Origin: Robiginitomaculum sp.
GTDB taxonomy: Bacteria > Pseudomonadota > Alphaproteobacteria > Caulobacterales > Maricaulaceae
Assembly (NCBI GenBank): GCA_021776565.1
Contig: JAJFFQ010000005.1
Span: 62,001-126,000, forward strand
Direction of reading: 5' to 3'
DNA length: 64,000 nt
Shown piece by piece: positions 9,201 through 17,940 of this stretch (position 1 is its first letter; each line of letters opens with the position of its first letter). A program made the translations under genes and the position numbers. Under the pieces are notes generated by a model. That model was not told the DNA's origin. It saw only the letters and a list, made by a program, of their open reading frames with translations, and did no database searches.

Positions 9201-9383
9201 CTATACTGCTTTCATACGCCACAGACTAATAATCAGACCAAGAACCACTCCGGCACCAACACCAACGGCCATAGGTACATCCGGGCCGGCACCCACCGCT
9301 GTGCCAATGCCGACAAAGACCGGAAACCACGGGGTGAAGGGTTTCTTGTCGCAAATTTCTTTTACACTTGTCCGAATATTCAT
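9201..9383 (-). CDS. Small membrane protein, 60 aa
   Basis: The chosen ATG at 9383 begins MNIRTSVKEICDKKPFTPW and has a GAGGAG ribosome site about ten bases ahead; the ATG seven bases earlier is followed at once by TGA. A cytoplasmic head of about 18 residues leads into a glycine/valine-rich hydrophobic region (two short helices, VFVGIGTAVGAGPDVPMAVG and AGVVLGLIISLW). No family is recognised. The upstream region carries a TTGACA-like -35 box and several ATGTCAT/ATGACAT motifs, suggesting repressor control. The gene is bracketed by inverted 23-bp repeats. Its small size keeps confidence moderate. Confidence 0.5.
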   Translation of the reverse strand: MNIRTSVKEICDKKPFTPWFPVFVGIGTAVGAGPDVPMAVGVGAGVVLGLIISLWRMKAV

Positions 9384-9454
9384 GTCATCTTTTCTCCTCA
9401 ATGTGGAAAGGAAACATGACATATTGAAGCCATAATGTCAAGCGTGCATGACAT
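9381..9454 (-). promoter_or_regulatory. Promoter region with repeated ATGTCAT motifs
   Basis: On the minus strand TTGACA sits at 9436-9441 upstream of the small gene. CATGACAT occurs on the plus strand at 9415-9422 and 9447-9454, and CATGTCAT at 9381-9388 across the start codon. Repeats around the -35 box and start look like a multi-site operator. The regulator is not encoded next door. Confidence 0.35.
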
Positions 9455-9473
9455 TACCGCCACCCAACTGTCA

Positions 9474-9496
9474 TCACCCGGCTTGTCCGGGTGATC
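9474..9496. repeat. 23-bp repeat, right copy (inverted)
   Basis: Exact reverse complement of 9161-9183. It is followed by a related hairpin (ATTACCCGAATGAATCGGGT) up to about 9552. Together with the left copy it encloses 290 bp holding one small gene. Confidence 0.8.
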
Positions 9497-9589
9497 CAGA
9501 TTTTGGATGAAGACCAGAAAAGCCTAGATTACCCGAATGAATCGGGTAATGACAACAGAGCTAAACGGACAAAGCCACAGCACACACCA

Positions 9590-11428
9590 TCACGGCATGG
9601 GCATGCGAAATTCAAGAACCAGAGATACACTGCGTGGGTCTTCAAATGTAGCCGTATGCTGATAAAACTCGATTGAAAACCCTGTTGCAGAGCAACCGGT
9701 TACCAGTTTCCCCTCCCGCTCTCCAAACCTTTTTATACGAATACCGCCGGGTATATCGCCATCTTCCAGCACCGTCTTTTGTTCGCCGCTCGCCTCTTTA
9801 ATGGTAAGTTTGGTGGCCATAAATGGCTGATCCAGAAAATTAATGTCTTCAAAAAAGTCACCAACACTTTCAGCATTTTCGAGATTGCCAGCAATATTAA
9901 AATCACCCTCTGCAACCGTAATCATTCCGGAAAAATTAAATATAGCCCCGCTCCGGTTAATAGTGGCCGTTCCAATTTTTATATCACGCAAATAAACGTC
10001 AAACACTTTGCTAGACGGGATATTGCGTACGATTGCGCAGTTTTGAATGGCTAACCAGTGCATGCCTGTTGCTTGTATATTGGGGCTGCCGCCTGGGGCG
10101 CTCTGCTGACGTGCCAACCCACGAGTTGCCTTTTCTTTTTCTGGTTCTTCGGAATTGGATAAAAAGCTATAGGTGCCGCGCACCGAACGTCCAGGATCAA
10201 AATTGGCTACAAAATTACCACGCAAGGGCGGTGTGTTCAAAAACAGATCAGGGATGAAAATCATCTCTCCGGCAAACGTCTTTACAATGGGATCAAACAG
10301 CCCTTCCAGAGCAAACACTTGATCCATCTCGCCAATAAAATTCCCATCGCCATCAAATGCATTAAAGCGATGGTAAATCCCGGTTGCCACACCATTGGTG
10401 CCTACATTCAAGGTGCCAACCGAGATAAAATCGCTATTGGGGTCAAACTGCAGATCGCGCATCCGCAGTTTGTATTCACCGGCAAAAATGCTGATATCCG
10501 GGTCGGGTATATTGGCAGACGGTGCGGTAAAGGCGACCGAGCCACGCCCACGAATGGTGCCGAAAATTGCCGCCGGGCGAGCGATCGTGCCGCTTTCTGA
10601 TGTCTCTGTTGCAAGCGTGGGTGGATCAATTGCCTGGTCGGAAAAGACTACAGATACGCGCACATATTCGGGGAAAAGAGAAACACCATAGGCCTCATTG
10701 GCAATAGCAAATACCGAAAATGTTTTGGCGACACCACCAATATTCATCTGAATGCCGCCCGCTGGTGGTGCCATGCACGCTCCGGTGCCCGGATCAGTTT
10801 CGCAAATGCTTAAGGTCACCCCCAGGCCTTCGTCGAAATCACCAAACGTGGGTGTAACATCAACAATAGCAGCGCCACCGGCTGAACCGATATTGACCAC
10901 TGCACCACCGGCGGCCTGTGCACCGCCGGGCGCAGCGACCCGCATCACCCCGTCGCCCGAGGGCGTAGCAAAAATGGCAATCATATCTGGCGGATCACCC
11001 GCCGAGGCGGTCAGGAACAGATCATTGACATCCTCAAACACAAACGGGGTGAAATTATCACAAGCGTAATTAAGATGAATACGGCCCTCAAAGGCGGCAG
11101 TGGCGGTAAAGGTTACCAAAAAGCGCTGGCTGGCCCCGGCGGCAACATTTGCCGGCGTATCGGGCGCACCGGTTAGCGCCCCGCCCGCATCCAGGGTTTG
11201 GTAGGCCAGATCAATGGGTACGCCGACAGGTTTGGCAATTCGGCAATTTATGGCGGTATCTGCGCCGGAGTTTACAAACTCAACAAAGATGGTCGCTGGC
11301 GTGCCAATGGCCACTGATCTGGCATCCGGTGCCGTGGCAACATTAACCGCCGGGGCGGCAAGTATCGGATTAGCAAACCCCAAAACACCAACAACAATCG
11401 ACGCTAAAGCCGACCAAGTATAACGCAC
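9590..11428 (-). CDS. Large exported protein, unknown function
   Basis: A 612-residue protein with a clear Sec signal peptide (MRYTWSALASIVVGVLGFAN, cleavage near AAPA). The mature N-terminus (about 30-135) reads like an Ig-like or CARDB-type beta-sandwich (FVEFVNSGADTAINCRIAKP, then LVTFTATAAFEGRIHLNY). The remainder is rich in Gly, Asp, Thr and beta-forming residues with little cysteine. I see no catalytic motif, LPXTG-like anchor or autotransporter barrel. It is probably periplasmic or cell-surface. It stands alone between the small membrane gene and the MAPEG gene and could be a structural or adhesive protein. No family was recognised. Confidence 0.75.
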   Translation of the reverse strand: MRYTWSALASIVVGVLGFANPILAAPAVNVATAPDARSVAIGTPATIFVEFVNSGADTAINCRIAKPVGVPIDLAYQTLDAGGALTGAPDTPANVAAGASQRFLVTFTATAAFEGRIHLNYACDNFTPFVFEDVNDLFLTASAGDPPDMIAIFATPSGDGVMRVAAPGGAQAAGGAVVNIGSAGGAAIVDVTPTFGDFDEGLGVTLSICETDPGTGACMAPPAGGIQMNIGGVAKTFSVFAIANEAYGVSLFPEYVRVSVVFSDQAIDPPTLATETSESGTIARPAAIFGTIRGRGSVAFTAPSANIPDPDISIFAGEYKLRMRDLQFDPNSDFISVGTLNVGTNGVATGIYHRFNAFDGDGNFIGEMDQVFALEGLFDPIVKTFAGEMIFIPDLFLNTPPLRGNFVANFDPGRSVRGTYSFLSNSEEPEKEKATRGLARQQSAPGGSPNIQATGMHWLAIQNCAIVRNIPSSKVFDVYLRDIKIGTATINRSGAIFNFSGMITVAEGDFNIAGNLENAESVGDFFEDINFLDQPFMATKLTIKEASGEQKTVLEDGDIPGGIRIKRFGEREGKLVTGCSATGFSIEFYQHTATFEDPRSVSLVLEFRMPMP

Positions 11429-11545
11429 AACAAAACCCTCCCCTTTGAAGCGGCAAGCATTTTGCGCGTCTTTTCGCCGCTAAACTGCAGTTTGGCCTAG
11501 CACATTCTGCGTATGAGAGGGAGTCTGCCTAAAACAAAACTTGTA

Positions 11546-11968
11546 TTAGCCGAACAGTTTCAATAGCTCGTTGACCACCATTACACCCAGCGCGATAGAG
11601 GACAGCATAAACAGTGCCCAACGGTGCATGACCTTGTGATAGGTGCATTGCACCAATGAATGAACGATACGAAGCCCGACATAGGCCCAGGCGCTATAAA
11701 TCGCGATCATGTCCACATGCCCCATTACCGCAATGGCCAGCGCCACAGCATAAAACAGCGGCGGTTGCTCCAGCAGATGATTATAATTATCGGCGATCTG
11801 GCGTACTTTTAGCGGAATTTTTGATGATAAATCACCCTCCAACGCCGCCTGTGGATGAATTTTGGCCGCCCTCATGGCTGGTATACGTGTGCCATACAGC
11901 CAGATTAAAATAAAGATCGTCCATCCGGCCAAAACCATGACCGGCGTTAGCATTTCTACAGCACCCAT
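11546..11968 (-). CDS. MAPEG-family integral membrane protein
   Basis: A 140-residue protein with four predicted membrane helices. Its central motif is the MAPEG signature region: RQIADNYNHLLEQPPLFYAVAL, followed by AWAYVGLRIVHSLVQ. The family includes membrane glutathione transferases and eicosanoid enzymes; bacterial members are mostly uncharacterised. It is read leftwards in a run of separate envelope genes. The family call is strong. Glutathione-dependent activity is inference only. Confidence 0.85.
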   Translation of the reverse strand: MGAVEMLTPVMVLAGWTIFILIWLYGTRIPAMRAAKIHPQAALEGDLSSKIPLKVRQIADNYNHLLEQPPLFYAVALAIAVMGHVDMIAIYSAWAYVGLRIVHSLVQCTYHKVMHRWALFMLSSIALGVMVVNELLKLFG

Positions 11969-12043
11969 TTCGCTCTCCTATTTACACCGGTATCATAGGG
12001 AGCAAAGCCAGGGCCGCAAGCCAAATTTTTTACCAGGCTATAA

Positions 12044-12631
12044 TCAATGCTTCAGGGTTAATGTCATGGCCGCCAGGTTTTGACCACTGACATTCGTATA
12101 GTACGGCACCAGTTGATCGCGATCATTTTCATGTCGCAAATAACCCAGGGTCAAGCGCGTGGTTCCAATATCGCGGGCCATGCCAAGTTGGGCCGAGCCA
12201 ATTTTAGCACGCTTTTGCAGACGCAATCCTTCTGGTTCTACCGGCGCGCCAGGTAAGAGCGCCAGTGTGCCGGAACCAGCCCCGGCAACAGCATACCAGT
12301 GTTCACCACTTTCGCCGCGGACATAGCGTTGCAATATACGTGTCTTGCGGTAAGAGGAGCGCGGGTCAATATTCTCACTAACAAAGTGCAGGACTATGTT
12401 CACAGGTTTTTGCTGAACGTGCGCAGGCTCGATCTGCACATAAAAAGCGGGCGGTATCCAAACCGCTAGATTGTCACCTTCGTTGCGCAAACCATCAATT
12501 ATGGTTTTCGCTTTGCCTTGTTCTGGTTGAGGTGTTTGACCGGCAGCAGACGTAGCAAAGCCCAGAGCCGCCACAAGCGCCACCAGCACCCACGGCATGG
12601 CACGATTACATATATGTCTGCCCAATCCCAT
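12044..12631 (-). CDS. Exported protein, unknown function
   Basis: A 195-residue protein with a signal peptide whose core is AMPWVLVALVAALGFATSAAG. The mature part (about 165 aa) begins with a polar helix-prone stretch (EQGKAKTIIDGLRNEGDNL) and continues as a beta-rich domain without cysteines or known catalytic motifs. It is probably periplasmic or outer-membrane associated. Its neighbours on the same strand are MAPEG downstream and the SIMPL gene pair upstream, but gaps of more than 75 bp argue against tight coupling. No family recognised. Confidence 0.65.
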   Translation of the reverse strand: MGLGRHICNRAMPWVLVALVAALGFATSAAGQTPQPEQGKAKTIIDGLRNEGDNLAVWIPPAFYVQIEPAHVQQKPVNIVLHFVSENIDPRSSYRKTRILQRYVRGESGEHWYAVAGAGSGTLALLPGAPVEPEGLRLQKRAKIGSAQLGMARDIGTTRLTLGYLRHENDRDQLVPYYTNVSGQNLAAMTLTLKH

Positions 12632-12742
12632 GCACGAATTCTAGCGCAAACCCGTCAATAAAGCGGTGCCAGAGCCGTGCAAATTAAAGACACTGCATTC
12701 ATTTTTTGTTACCCATAATACCCATGCGTTAGAGCACGTCTT

Positions 12743-13462
12743 TTACGGTGTAATGGCGAAGGTCGCGGAAACGCTAATACGGGTGGAAACCTGCCCGGCA
12801 GCAATGGGTGTTGGCGCATCGGCGCCCATGCTCTCCATGCGGGCATAGGCCAGCATGGGAACTGGCCCGCCGGAGGATTGTTCCCGCAATTCCAGAATTG
12901 GCCCAAGCTCTATTCCGGCGCTGTTGGCATAAAGCTCGGCCTTGGCAAGCAAGTGCGCGATGGCTTTTTTGCGCGCCTTGTTTTGCGCTGTTTCAGTGTC
13001 GGAAAGGCCAAAGGAAATTCCGCCAATGGTGTTGGCACCGGCGCCCACCAGCGCATCTATGGCTGCGCCAAGGCCATCCAGATTGCGCACCGTCGCGCGC
13101 ACCTGATTGGAAACCCGGTAGCCGGTAATGCGCTGCTCAGGTCGCACGCCCTGTTTGTAGGGCGCATAGACGGGATTAACGCTTAACCCGGTCGTCTGGA
13201 TGTCCCGATCCTTGATCCCGGCGGCTTTCAGGGCGCTAAAAACACTGTTCATTTGCTTGCGATTAGCGGCCAAAGCCGCATTTGCGGTCACTGCCTCGCT
13301 GAGGACACCGGCGCTGATATTGGCAATATCGGGGGTGCCGGATACTTCACCAATTGCGTTCAAAAAAAGCTTTCCGCCGTGGGCTTTATCGGCCTGATCT
13401 GCACAGGCCGGAGAGGACAGCATCAGGGCAAACATGCCGAGCAAGGAGACGAGTTTCATCAT
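12743..13462 (-). CDS. SIMPL-domain (DUF541) periplasmic protein
   Basis: With the start at MMKLVSLLGMFALMLSSPAC the protein is about 239 residues with a signal peptide. The longer frame upstream overlaps the preceding gene and adds a basic non-signal tail. The SIMPL/DUF541 domain fills the mature chain, with typical features: GEVSGTPDIANISAGV near the start, a central ITGYRVSNQVRATVRNLDGLGAAIDAL and QNKARKKAIAHLLAKAELYA. Family members are periplasmic or outer-membrane proteins linked to oxidative stress (E. coli YggE). It follows a second SIMPL gene directly, which suggests duplication and cotranscription. Confidence 0.85.
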   Translation of the reverse strand: MMKLVSLLGMFALMLSSPACADQADKAHGGKLFLNAIGEVSGTPDIANISAGVLSEAVTANAALAANRKQMNSVFSALKAAGIKDRDIQTTGLSVNPVYAPYKQGVRPEQRITGYRVSNQVRATVRNLDGLGAAIDALVGAGANTIGGISFGLSDTETAQNKARKKAIAHLLAKAELYANSAGIELGPILELREQSSGGPVPMLAYARMESMGADAPTPIAAGQVSTRISVSATFAITP

Positions 13463-13488
13463 TTTCTTTATATTCCTGTTTCTTTTGT

Positions 13489-14349
13489 TTAATTGCCGAT
13501 TGCATAAACGGCGCAAACCCGGGCGGTTACCGTTTGCGGCACCATGTCTGATGGTACATTCAACGCATCAATATCAGCCTGGGTGATGGTAATGGTTTTA
13601 CCGTTTTTTCGCTGTCCAGTGAAGACGACTACTTCTGAATCTGCCATTGGTGCCGCCATGGCCCGACGGGGTGCCCGGCCATATTGATCGACAACACGGC
13701 CCGGTTGAGAAGTCCATTGACCAAGGCAAGGCCCGTTACCTTCTTGCAAGACCAGCAATTGTCCAAGCACGGCACCAGCGGCTTTGGCGCTCGATTTTGC
13801 GCGCATAGCCGCATCCTGGGCGGCGGCTTCATAGGCTTTGCGGTTTATTTCGGCGGTGCGTTCAAGAAAAACACGCATACGTGACGATTGTTCCGGCCCA
13901 AGCGCCAGTGCCGCCGCCCGTGCCTCACCAGCCTTGCCAACATCAAGCATGGTCACACTCAAAGATGCTTCGGCGGCATAACCATCAACCTTGTCGGCAC
14001 GTTCATTTTCAATACGGTCGCCATCGCGGTCGCGGTATTGTTTATAATATGGCTCGACCGATACAGAACTGGTCACCCGTGCCGCATCCCCGGCGATTTT
14101 TTTTATCACATCATAGGCGATGCGGGCGCGTTCAACCGCCGTCTGCATTGCAGTTTCGGACTTTACGCTGGTTTCACGAAACTCAACGCTGAAACTTGCC
14201 CGGTTGGGTGGTACTTCCAGTTGCGCCCGCCCCAAAGCTTCTATCACCGGTTTTTTCGTCCAGTATGGCTCCTCGAATATACGCTCTTGCGCAAAAACAG
14301 GCCCCGACAAAGCTAACGTGAACATACCAATCAAGAAAATAGGTTTCAT
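13489..14349 (-). CDS. SIMPL-domain (DUF541) periplasmic protein, paralogue
   Basis: A 286-residue protein with signal peptide MKPIFLIGMFTLALSGPVFA. The SIMPL domain runs from EALGRAQLEVPPNRASFSVE through the DGYAAEASLSVTMLDVGKAG region. It is longer than its downstream partner because of an added C-terminal section with a FTGQRKNGKTITITQADIDA segment. The stop lies 26 bp before the preferred start of the second SIMPL gene, so the two form a likely operon of diverged paralogues. No enzymatic residues are known for the family. Confidence 0.85.
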   Translation of the reverse strand: MKPIFLIGMFTLALSGPVFAQERIFEEPYWTKKPVIEALGRAQLEVPPNRASFSVEFRETSVKSETAMQTAVERARIAYDVIKKIAGDAARVTSSVSVEPYYKQYRDRDGDRIENERADKVDGYAAEASLSVTMLDVGKAGEARAAALALGPEQSSRMRVFLERTAEINRKAYEAAAQDAAMRAKSSAKAAGAVLGQLLVLQEGNGPCLGQWTSQPGRVVDQYGRAPRRAMAAPMADSEVVVFTGQRKNGKTITITQADIDALNVPSDMVPQTVTARVCAVYAIGN

Positions 14350-14432
14350 TTTGTGCCTCTTATGTTTTGAGGTTCAAACTCTATCCTAAATCACCTGAGC
14401 AACCAAATCCAAAGGGCCGTAAAAAATAATCC

Positions 14433-15254
14433 TTATCCCGCTTTCCCGACCTCTTCATCAGATACGCGAAAGTTTTTTGTCTGCCGTCGCATTAGCCCCA
14501 TAGCCATGGGTTCGGGTAATACCTTGCCCAACGCAGCAATGGTTTTATTGGCAAAGCCCGGCACCCGCACGGCGACATTTTTCTCTGCGGCCAAATAACC
14601 GACAGCAGCCACTTCTTCAGAGGTTTTCCACATCCATCCGGGTAATTTTGACACCAGCTTGCGGGTGTCATTGGCATCATGAAATTCGGAATAAGTGAAG
14701 CCCGGACACAATGCGCTTACATGAACGCCAGTGCCGGTATTTTCAAGATTTAGCGATTGCGAAAACTTGATAAGAAACGCCTTGTCGGCGGCATAAAGCG
14801 TATGCCCGTTGGAGCCGGGCAAATGCCCGGCCAGAGAGGCCACATTGATGATCCGCCCAAAACCGCGTTTTACCATGCCTGGCATGGTCAGATAGACCAG
14901 TTCACACGGCGCGGTCAGCATGATTTGCAAGAACGCGGCATGGTCTTTCCACCCCGGATGGTTGAACGTGCCCGGTATACCATAGCCGGCATTGTTAATC
15001 AGGCCGTCCACATGACGTCCGGCATCCGTGACGGCCTTTATAATGGCTTTGGGGGCGGTTTTGGTATGCATATCTTTGGTGATAATCAGGCTATCGACGC
15101 CGTTTTTGGCTTTCATCTCTTTGGCCAGATCCTCCAGCCGATCTTTACGCCGTGCGGTTAGCGCCAGATCCCAGCCATGGGACGCATATTCGCGAGCGAG
15201 GGCAGCACCGATACCAGCCGATGCGCCGGTGATGAGAATAAGGGGTCGGGTCAT
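14433..15254 (-). CDS. Short-chain dehydrogenase/reductase
   Basis: A 273-residue classical SDR. The N-terminal nucleotide motif is ITGASAGIGAALAREYA (TGxxxGIG), followed by NNAGYGIPG, the catalytic serine region NVASLAGHLPGSNGHTLYAADKAFL with the YxxxK pair (Tyr then Lys four residues later), and LCPGFTYSEF. An arginine-rich turn (ALTARRKDRL) after the second strand suggests preference for NADPH. The substrate is not predictable; the family acts on lipids, sugars and many carbonyls. It lies 10 bp downstream of the MscS-like gene on the same strand, probably cotranscribed. Confidence 0.88.
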   Translation of the reverse strand: MTRPLILITGASAGIGAALAREYASHGWDLALTARRKDRLEDLAKEMKAKNGVDSLIITKDMHTKTAPKAIIKAVTDAGRHVDGLINNAGYGIPGTFNHPGWKDHAAFLQIMLTAPCELVYLTMPGMVKRGFGRIINVASLAGHLPGSNGHTLYAADKAFLIKFSQSLNLENTGTGVHVSALCPGFTYSEFHDANDTRKLVSKLPGWMWKTSEEVAAVGYLAAEKNVAVRVPGFANKTIAALGKVLPEPMAMGLMRRQTKNFRVSDEEVGKAG

Positions 15255-15264
15255 GATATTCGTC

Positions 15265-16578
15265 CTATTTAAGAATACGGATTTCCTGCTGTGGCAAGGG
15301 CATGGTTATGCCATGCTGGCGCAAGGTTCGCCAAACGATAAAGTTCAGATCAGACGTAAATTTATTTACCCCGTCATCAATACCGTCCGCCCAGAACTCT
15401 ACGGCAAAATTTATTCCAAAATCACCAAAATTACGCAGTTCCAGATCAGGTTGTTCGGGGTCTTGCAGCACTTGTTTGTGCGCTGATATGGCCGGGATCA
15501 AGATACTCTCAAGGGTGTCAATATCTGTATCATAACTGACCGCAAATGAAACCTCATACCGCTGGCGGGTGTCCCGGTGCGTCCAATTCTTATATGCCTC
15601 TTCAATAAATTTGACATTTGGCACCATAATGTCTTTGCCATCGGTAGTTTCTATGGTTGCCGAGCGCATATTAAGCGTCGTCACATAACCTTGCTGACCA
15701 TCGGGTAATTCTACAAAATCTCCGATTTTTAATGAACGGTCAAGCAACAAGATCATGCCAGATATAAAGTTGGCGGCAATTTGTTGTAGCCCAAAACCAA
15801 TACCCAGGCCTATAGCACCGCCCAACACCACAAGTGCAGATAAATTGATCCCGACAATGTTAAGCAACAGAACAAACAGTATGCCAAAAAGAGCCAGCTC
15901 AAATATCTTGGCAAACACCTCACGCGTGCCAGCATCCAAAGAGGCCGAGGCTCGAATCGCTGCCTTGCCTTTTGTGTTTGATATCCTGCCTATCCAAAAT
16001 AACAAGCTGCCAAATACCAGTAAATTTGCAAACATCAAGGCAGAAAATTTTATATCGCCCAATACAAAAACCGCTTCGTCCAGGGTGCTGATGAACACTT
16101 CAAGCCAGCCGAAAACCTTCAAAATTGCCAATGGAATACCTATCCATAGCACCAGACGTTGCACTAATGGGTGGGAGATAAAACGGCGAACGGCCTTATA
16201 AAGCAGAAAAATAACCGCCAGGCCCTGTGCGATCCTGACCAGCCAGTCCTGCCCCAATTCCTCAATTGTAGTCAGAACAAATGAAACGCCGACCAATAGC
16301 GCAATAAGCACCGCCGCAAACAGTAAATCTCTTAACCGGAATGCGATCACCCTCAACGCCAGGAACCGCCCCCCTTTGGGTTGCTTGCTAAAAAACCCCA
16401 GTTTTCTTTTCAATAAAGTGGCTATGGCTTGTGCCAGAAATACGGCCATAATGATTGCAAGTAATTGCGCCAAAAATGATGGGCTTTGCAGCCAGGTAAT
16501 GATCTTCTCACTCCAGCTTGCAATCTGTGTCTGAATTTTATCCATGGGTGGGGGGGTTCCAGCTTCAGCCAGAACCAT
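15265..16578 (-). CDS. Mechanosensitive ion channel, MscS family
   Basis: A 437-residue inner-membrane protein with about five to six helices. The pore-lining TM3 and following beta domain are clear: NLSALVVLGGAIGLGIGFGL, then QQIAANFISGMILLLDRSL and KIGDFVELPDGQQGYVTTLN. The cytoplasmic cage continues with ATIETTDGKDIMVPNVKFI. MscS channels open under membrane tension and release osmolytes on hypo-osmotic shock. The long N-terminal membrane section puts it among the enlarged MscS homologues rather than minimal MscS. An alternative start twelve codons in (MDKIQTQIASW) is also possible. Confidence 0.9.
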   Translation of the reverse strand: MVLAEAGTPPPMDKIQTQIASWSEKIITWLQSPSFLAQLLAIIMAVFLAQAIATLLKRKLGFFSKQPKGGRFLALRVIAFRLRDLLFAAVLIALLVGVSFVLTTIEELGQDWLVRIAQGLAVIFLLYKAVRRFISHPLVQRLVLWIGIPLAILKVFGWLEVFISTLDEAVFVLGDIKFSALMFANLLVFGSLLFWIGRISNTKGKAAIRASASLDAGTREVFAKIFELALFGILFVLLLNIVGINLSALVVLGGAIGLGIGFGLQQIAANFISGMILLLDRSLKIGDFVELPDGQQGYVTTLNMRSATIETTDGKDIMVPNVKFIEEAYKNWTHRDTRQRYEVSFAVSYDTDIDTLESILIPAISAHKQVLQDPEQPDLELRNFGDFGINFAVEFWADGIDDGVNKFTSDLNFIVWRTLRQHGITMPLPQQEIRILK

Positions 16579-16634
16579 GACGCAGGTTCGTCAGCCTTGC
16601 AAGCGCGTTAGAAATCAAATTTCAATATACAGGC

Positions 16635-16669
16635 TTGACTTTAATTAGTAATTTCACTAATTAGTGAAA
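16635..16669 (+). promoter_or_regulatory. sdpR promoter and perfect 18-bp operator
   Basis: TTTCACTAATTAGTGAAA at 16652-16669 is a perfect palindrome ending at the base before the ATG at 16670. A -35-like TTGACT (16635-16640) and a -10-like TAATTA (16658-16663) have a 17-bp spacer, so the operator covers the -10 box. The predicted transcript would begin at or next to the ATG, and no Shine-Dalgarno site is present. This fits autorepression and leaderless translation. Confidence 0.65.
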
Positions 16670-16939
16670 ATGAATAAAACCTTCAAGGCACTGGCGCATC
16701 CGGTTCGGCGGGAGATTTTGGCCATGTTGCGCGATGGCCCGATGATTTCTGGCGAGATCGCCGGGCGCTTTGAAGTGGCCTGGCCCACCATGACCGGGCA
16801 TTTGAACGTATTGAAGGCCGCCGGGCTGGTTCATGGCGAACGCTTTGGTACGCAAATTCGTTATCGCCTCAACATGGGCGCGGCAGAAGACGCACTGGCA
16901 GCACTGGCCGCACTTTTTGGTAAAGGAGACCAACAATGA
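16670..16939 (+). CDS. sdpR: ArsR-family autorepressor, SdpR-like
   Basis: An 89-residue winged-helix protein: KTFKALAHPVRREILAMLRD, GEIAGRFEVAWPTMTGHLNV and LKAAGLVHGERFGTQIRYRL. These are the helix-turn-helix and wing of the ArsR/SdpR family, without the cysteine metal site of ArsR/SmtB. In Bacillus SdpR represses its own operon with sdpI until the membrane protein SdpI sequesters it. The start is either GTG at 16664 or ATG at 16670; I prefer the ATG because the palindromic operator ends just before it. It overlaps sdpI by four bases. Confidence 0.88.
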   Translation: MNKTFKALAHPVRREILAMLRDGPMISGEIAGRFEVAWPTMTGHLNVLKAAGLVHGERFGTQIRYRLNMGAAEDALAALAALFGKGDQQ

Positions 16940-17640
16940 TCCGTAAAGGGCAAATCGCTTCGACAATACTGGTCATCATTATGCTTGGCATTAGTGTCTG
17001 GGCCATGCCACATTTACCTGTGGATGGAAAATTTGCCACCCACTGGAATTTGCAAGGCCAGGCAGATCGCTTTGGTGGCCGCAATATGGTATTGTGGTTT
17101 ATGCCCGCAATTGGCTTTGGCATGGCTGTATTATTCTCTATCCTGCCGCTCATTGATCCCAGGCGCAAAAACCTGCTGCGTTCCTCCCTCCCGTATCTGA
17201 CGGTCTGGATTGGCACATTCCTTGTGCTGTGCTTCGCCCACATGATGATGGTATTGAACGCCGCCGGAGCCGTTGATCTGGCCGATGTGTCGGCTGGCCC
17301 CGGCCTGCTACGCTGGATTGCTGTGTTCACCGGCGCATTTGTGGCCGCACTTGGCGCGGTAATGGGTAAAATGCGGCCCAACTGGTTCATGGGCGTGCGC
17401 ACCCCCTGGACGTTGTCGTCTGATCTGTCATGGGACAAAACCCATAGAGTGACAGGCTGGTTGTTCATGCTCACCGGTATTGCCACCCTGATAACGGCGC
17501 TGGTGATGATCCCGCGCTGGGCGTTGGTTGTGCTTGTTGTCGGCAGCACTGGTTCTGTTCTTTATGCGATCGCCTATTCTTTTCTGGTTTGGAAAACTGA
17601 TCCAGCCCGCGAAACCCTGGTGCCGGAAGAGGCAGATTAG
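16936..17640 (+). CDS. sdpI: SdpI-family integral membrane protein
   Basis: A 234-residue polytopic protein with about six helices. An N-terminal DUF1648-like segment (LPVDGKFATHWNLQGQADRF) sits between TM1 and TM2. The C-terminal SdpI domain contains MRPNWFMGVRTPWTLSSDLS followed by WDKTHRVTGWLFM, the family signature. In B. subtilis SdpI confers immunity to the SdpC toxin and also senses it. In proteobacteria the pair occurs without a toxin and its role is unclear; no SdpC-like gene is visible here. ATGA coupling to sdpR shows cotranscription. Confidence 0.9.
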   Translation: MIRKGQIASTILVIIMLGISVWAMPHLPVDGKFATHWNLQGQADRFGGRNMVLWFMPAIGFGMAVLFSILPLIDPRRKNLLRSSLPYLTVWIGTFLVLCFAHMMMVLNAAGAVDLADVSAGPGLLRWIAVFTGAFVAALGAVMGKMRPNWFMGVRTPWTLSSDLSWDKTHRVTGWLFMLTGIATLITALVMIPRWALVVLVVGSTGSVLYAIAYSFLVWKTDPARETLVPEEAD

Positions 17641-17658
17641 GTCGTGAACTCAATTGAA

Positions 17659-17898
17659 TTAGAGTAACAGTTCTATTGCACGGATGGCTTCTGCGGCATC
17701 AAAGTCCAGTATTTTTGCCAGTTCCAGAAATTCAATAACATCAATCCGGCGCTGGCCACTTTCAAGCCGTGCAACAAAGGATTGATATTCGCCAAGCTGT
17801 CTGGCCAGCTCATTCTGGGTGGTCGCAGCTGCCATCCGTTTTTGTATTAAAAGCTCAATGAGCGCCCTGTGTGCCGCTGTTCCAATTGTTTTAGCCAC
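17659..17898 (-). CDS. XRE-type helix-turn-helix regulator
   Basis: A 79-residue single-domain DNA-binding protein. The helix-turn-helix is visible as TTQNELARQLGEYQSFVARLESGQRRIDVIEFLELAKILD, a typical Cro/C1 fold. No ligand domain is present. It is read away from the small gene at 18007, with an inverted repeat between the two that may be its operator. Confidence 0.82.
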   Translation of the reverse strand: MAKTIGTAAHRALIELLIQKRMAAATTQNELARQLGEYQSFVARLESGQRRIDVIEFLELAKILDFDAAEAIRAIELLL

Positions 17899-17940
17899 AC
17901 CATCTCCCCAACCGATTTCATGCAGAAGGGGCTTTATTTA

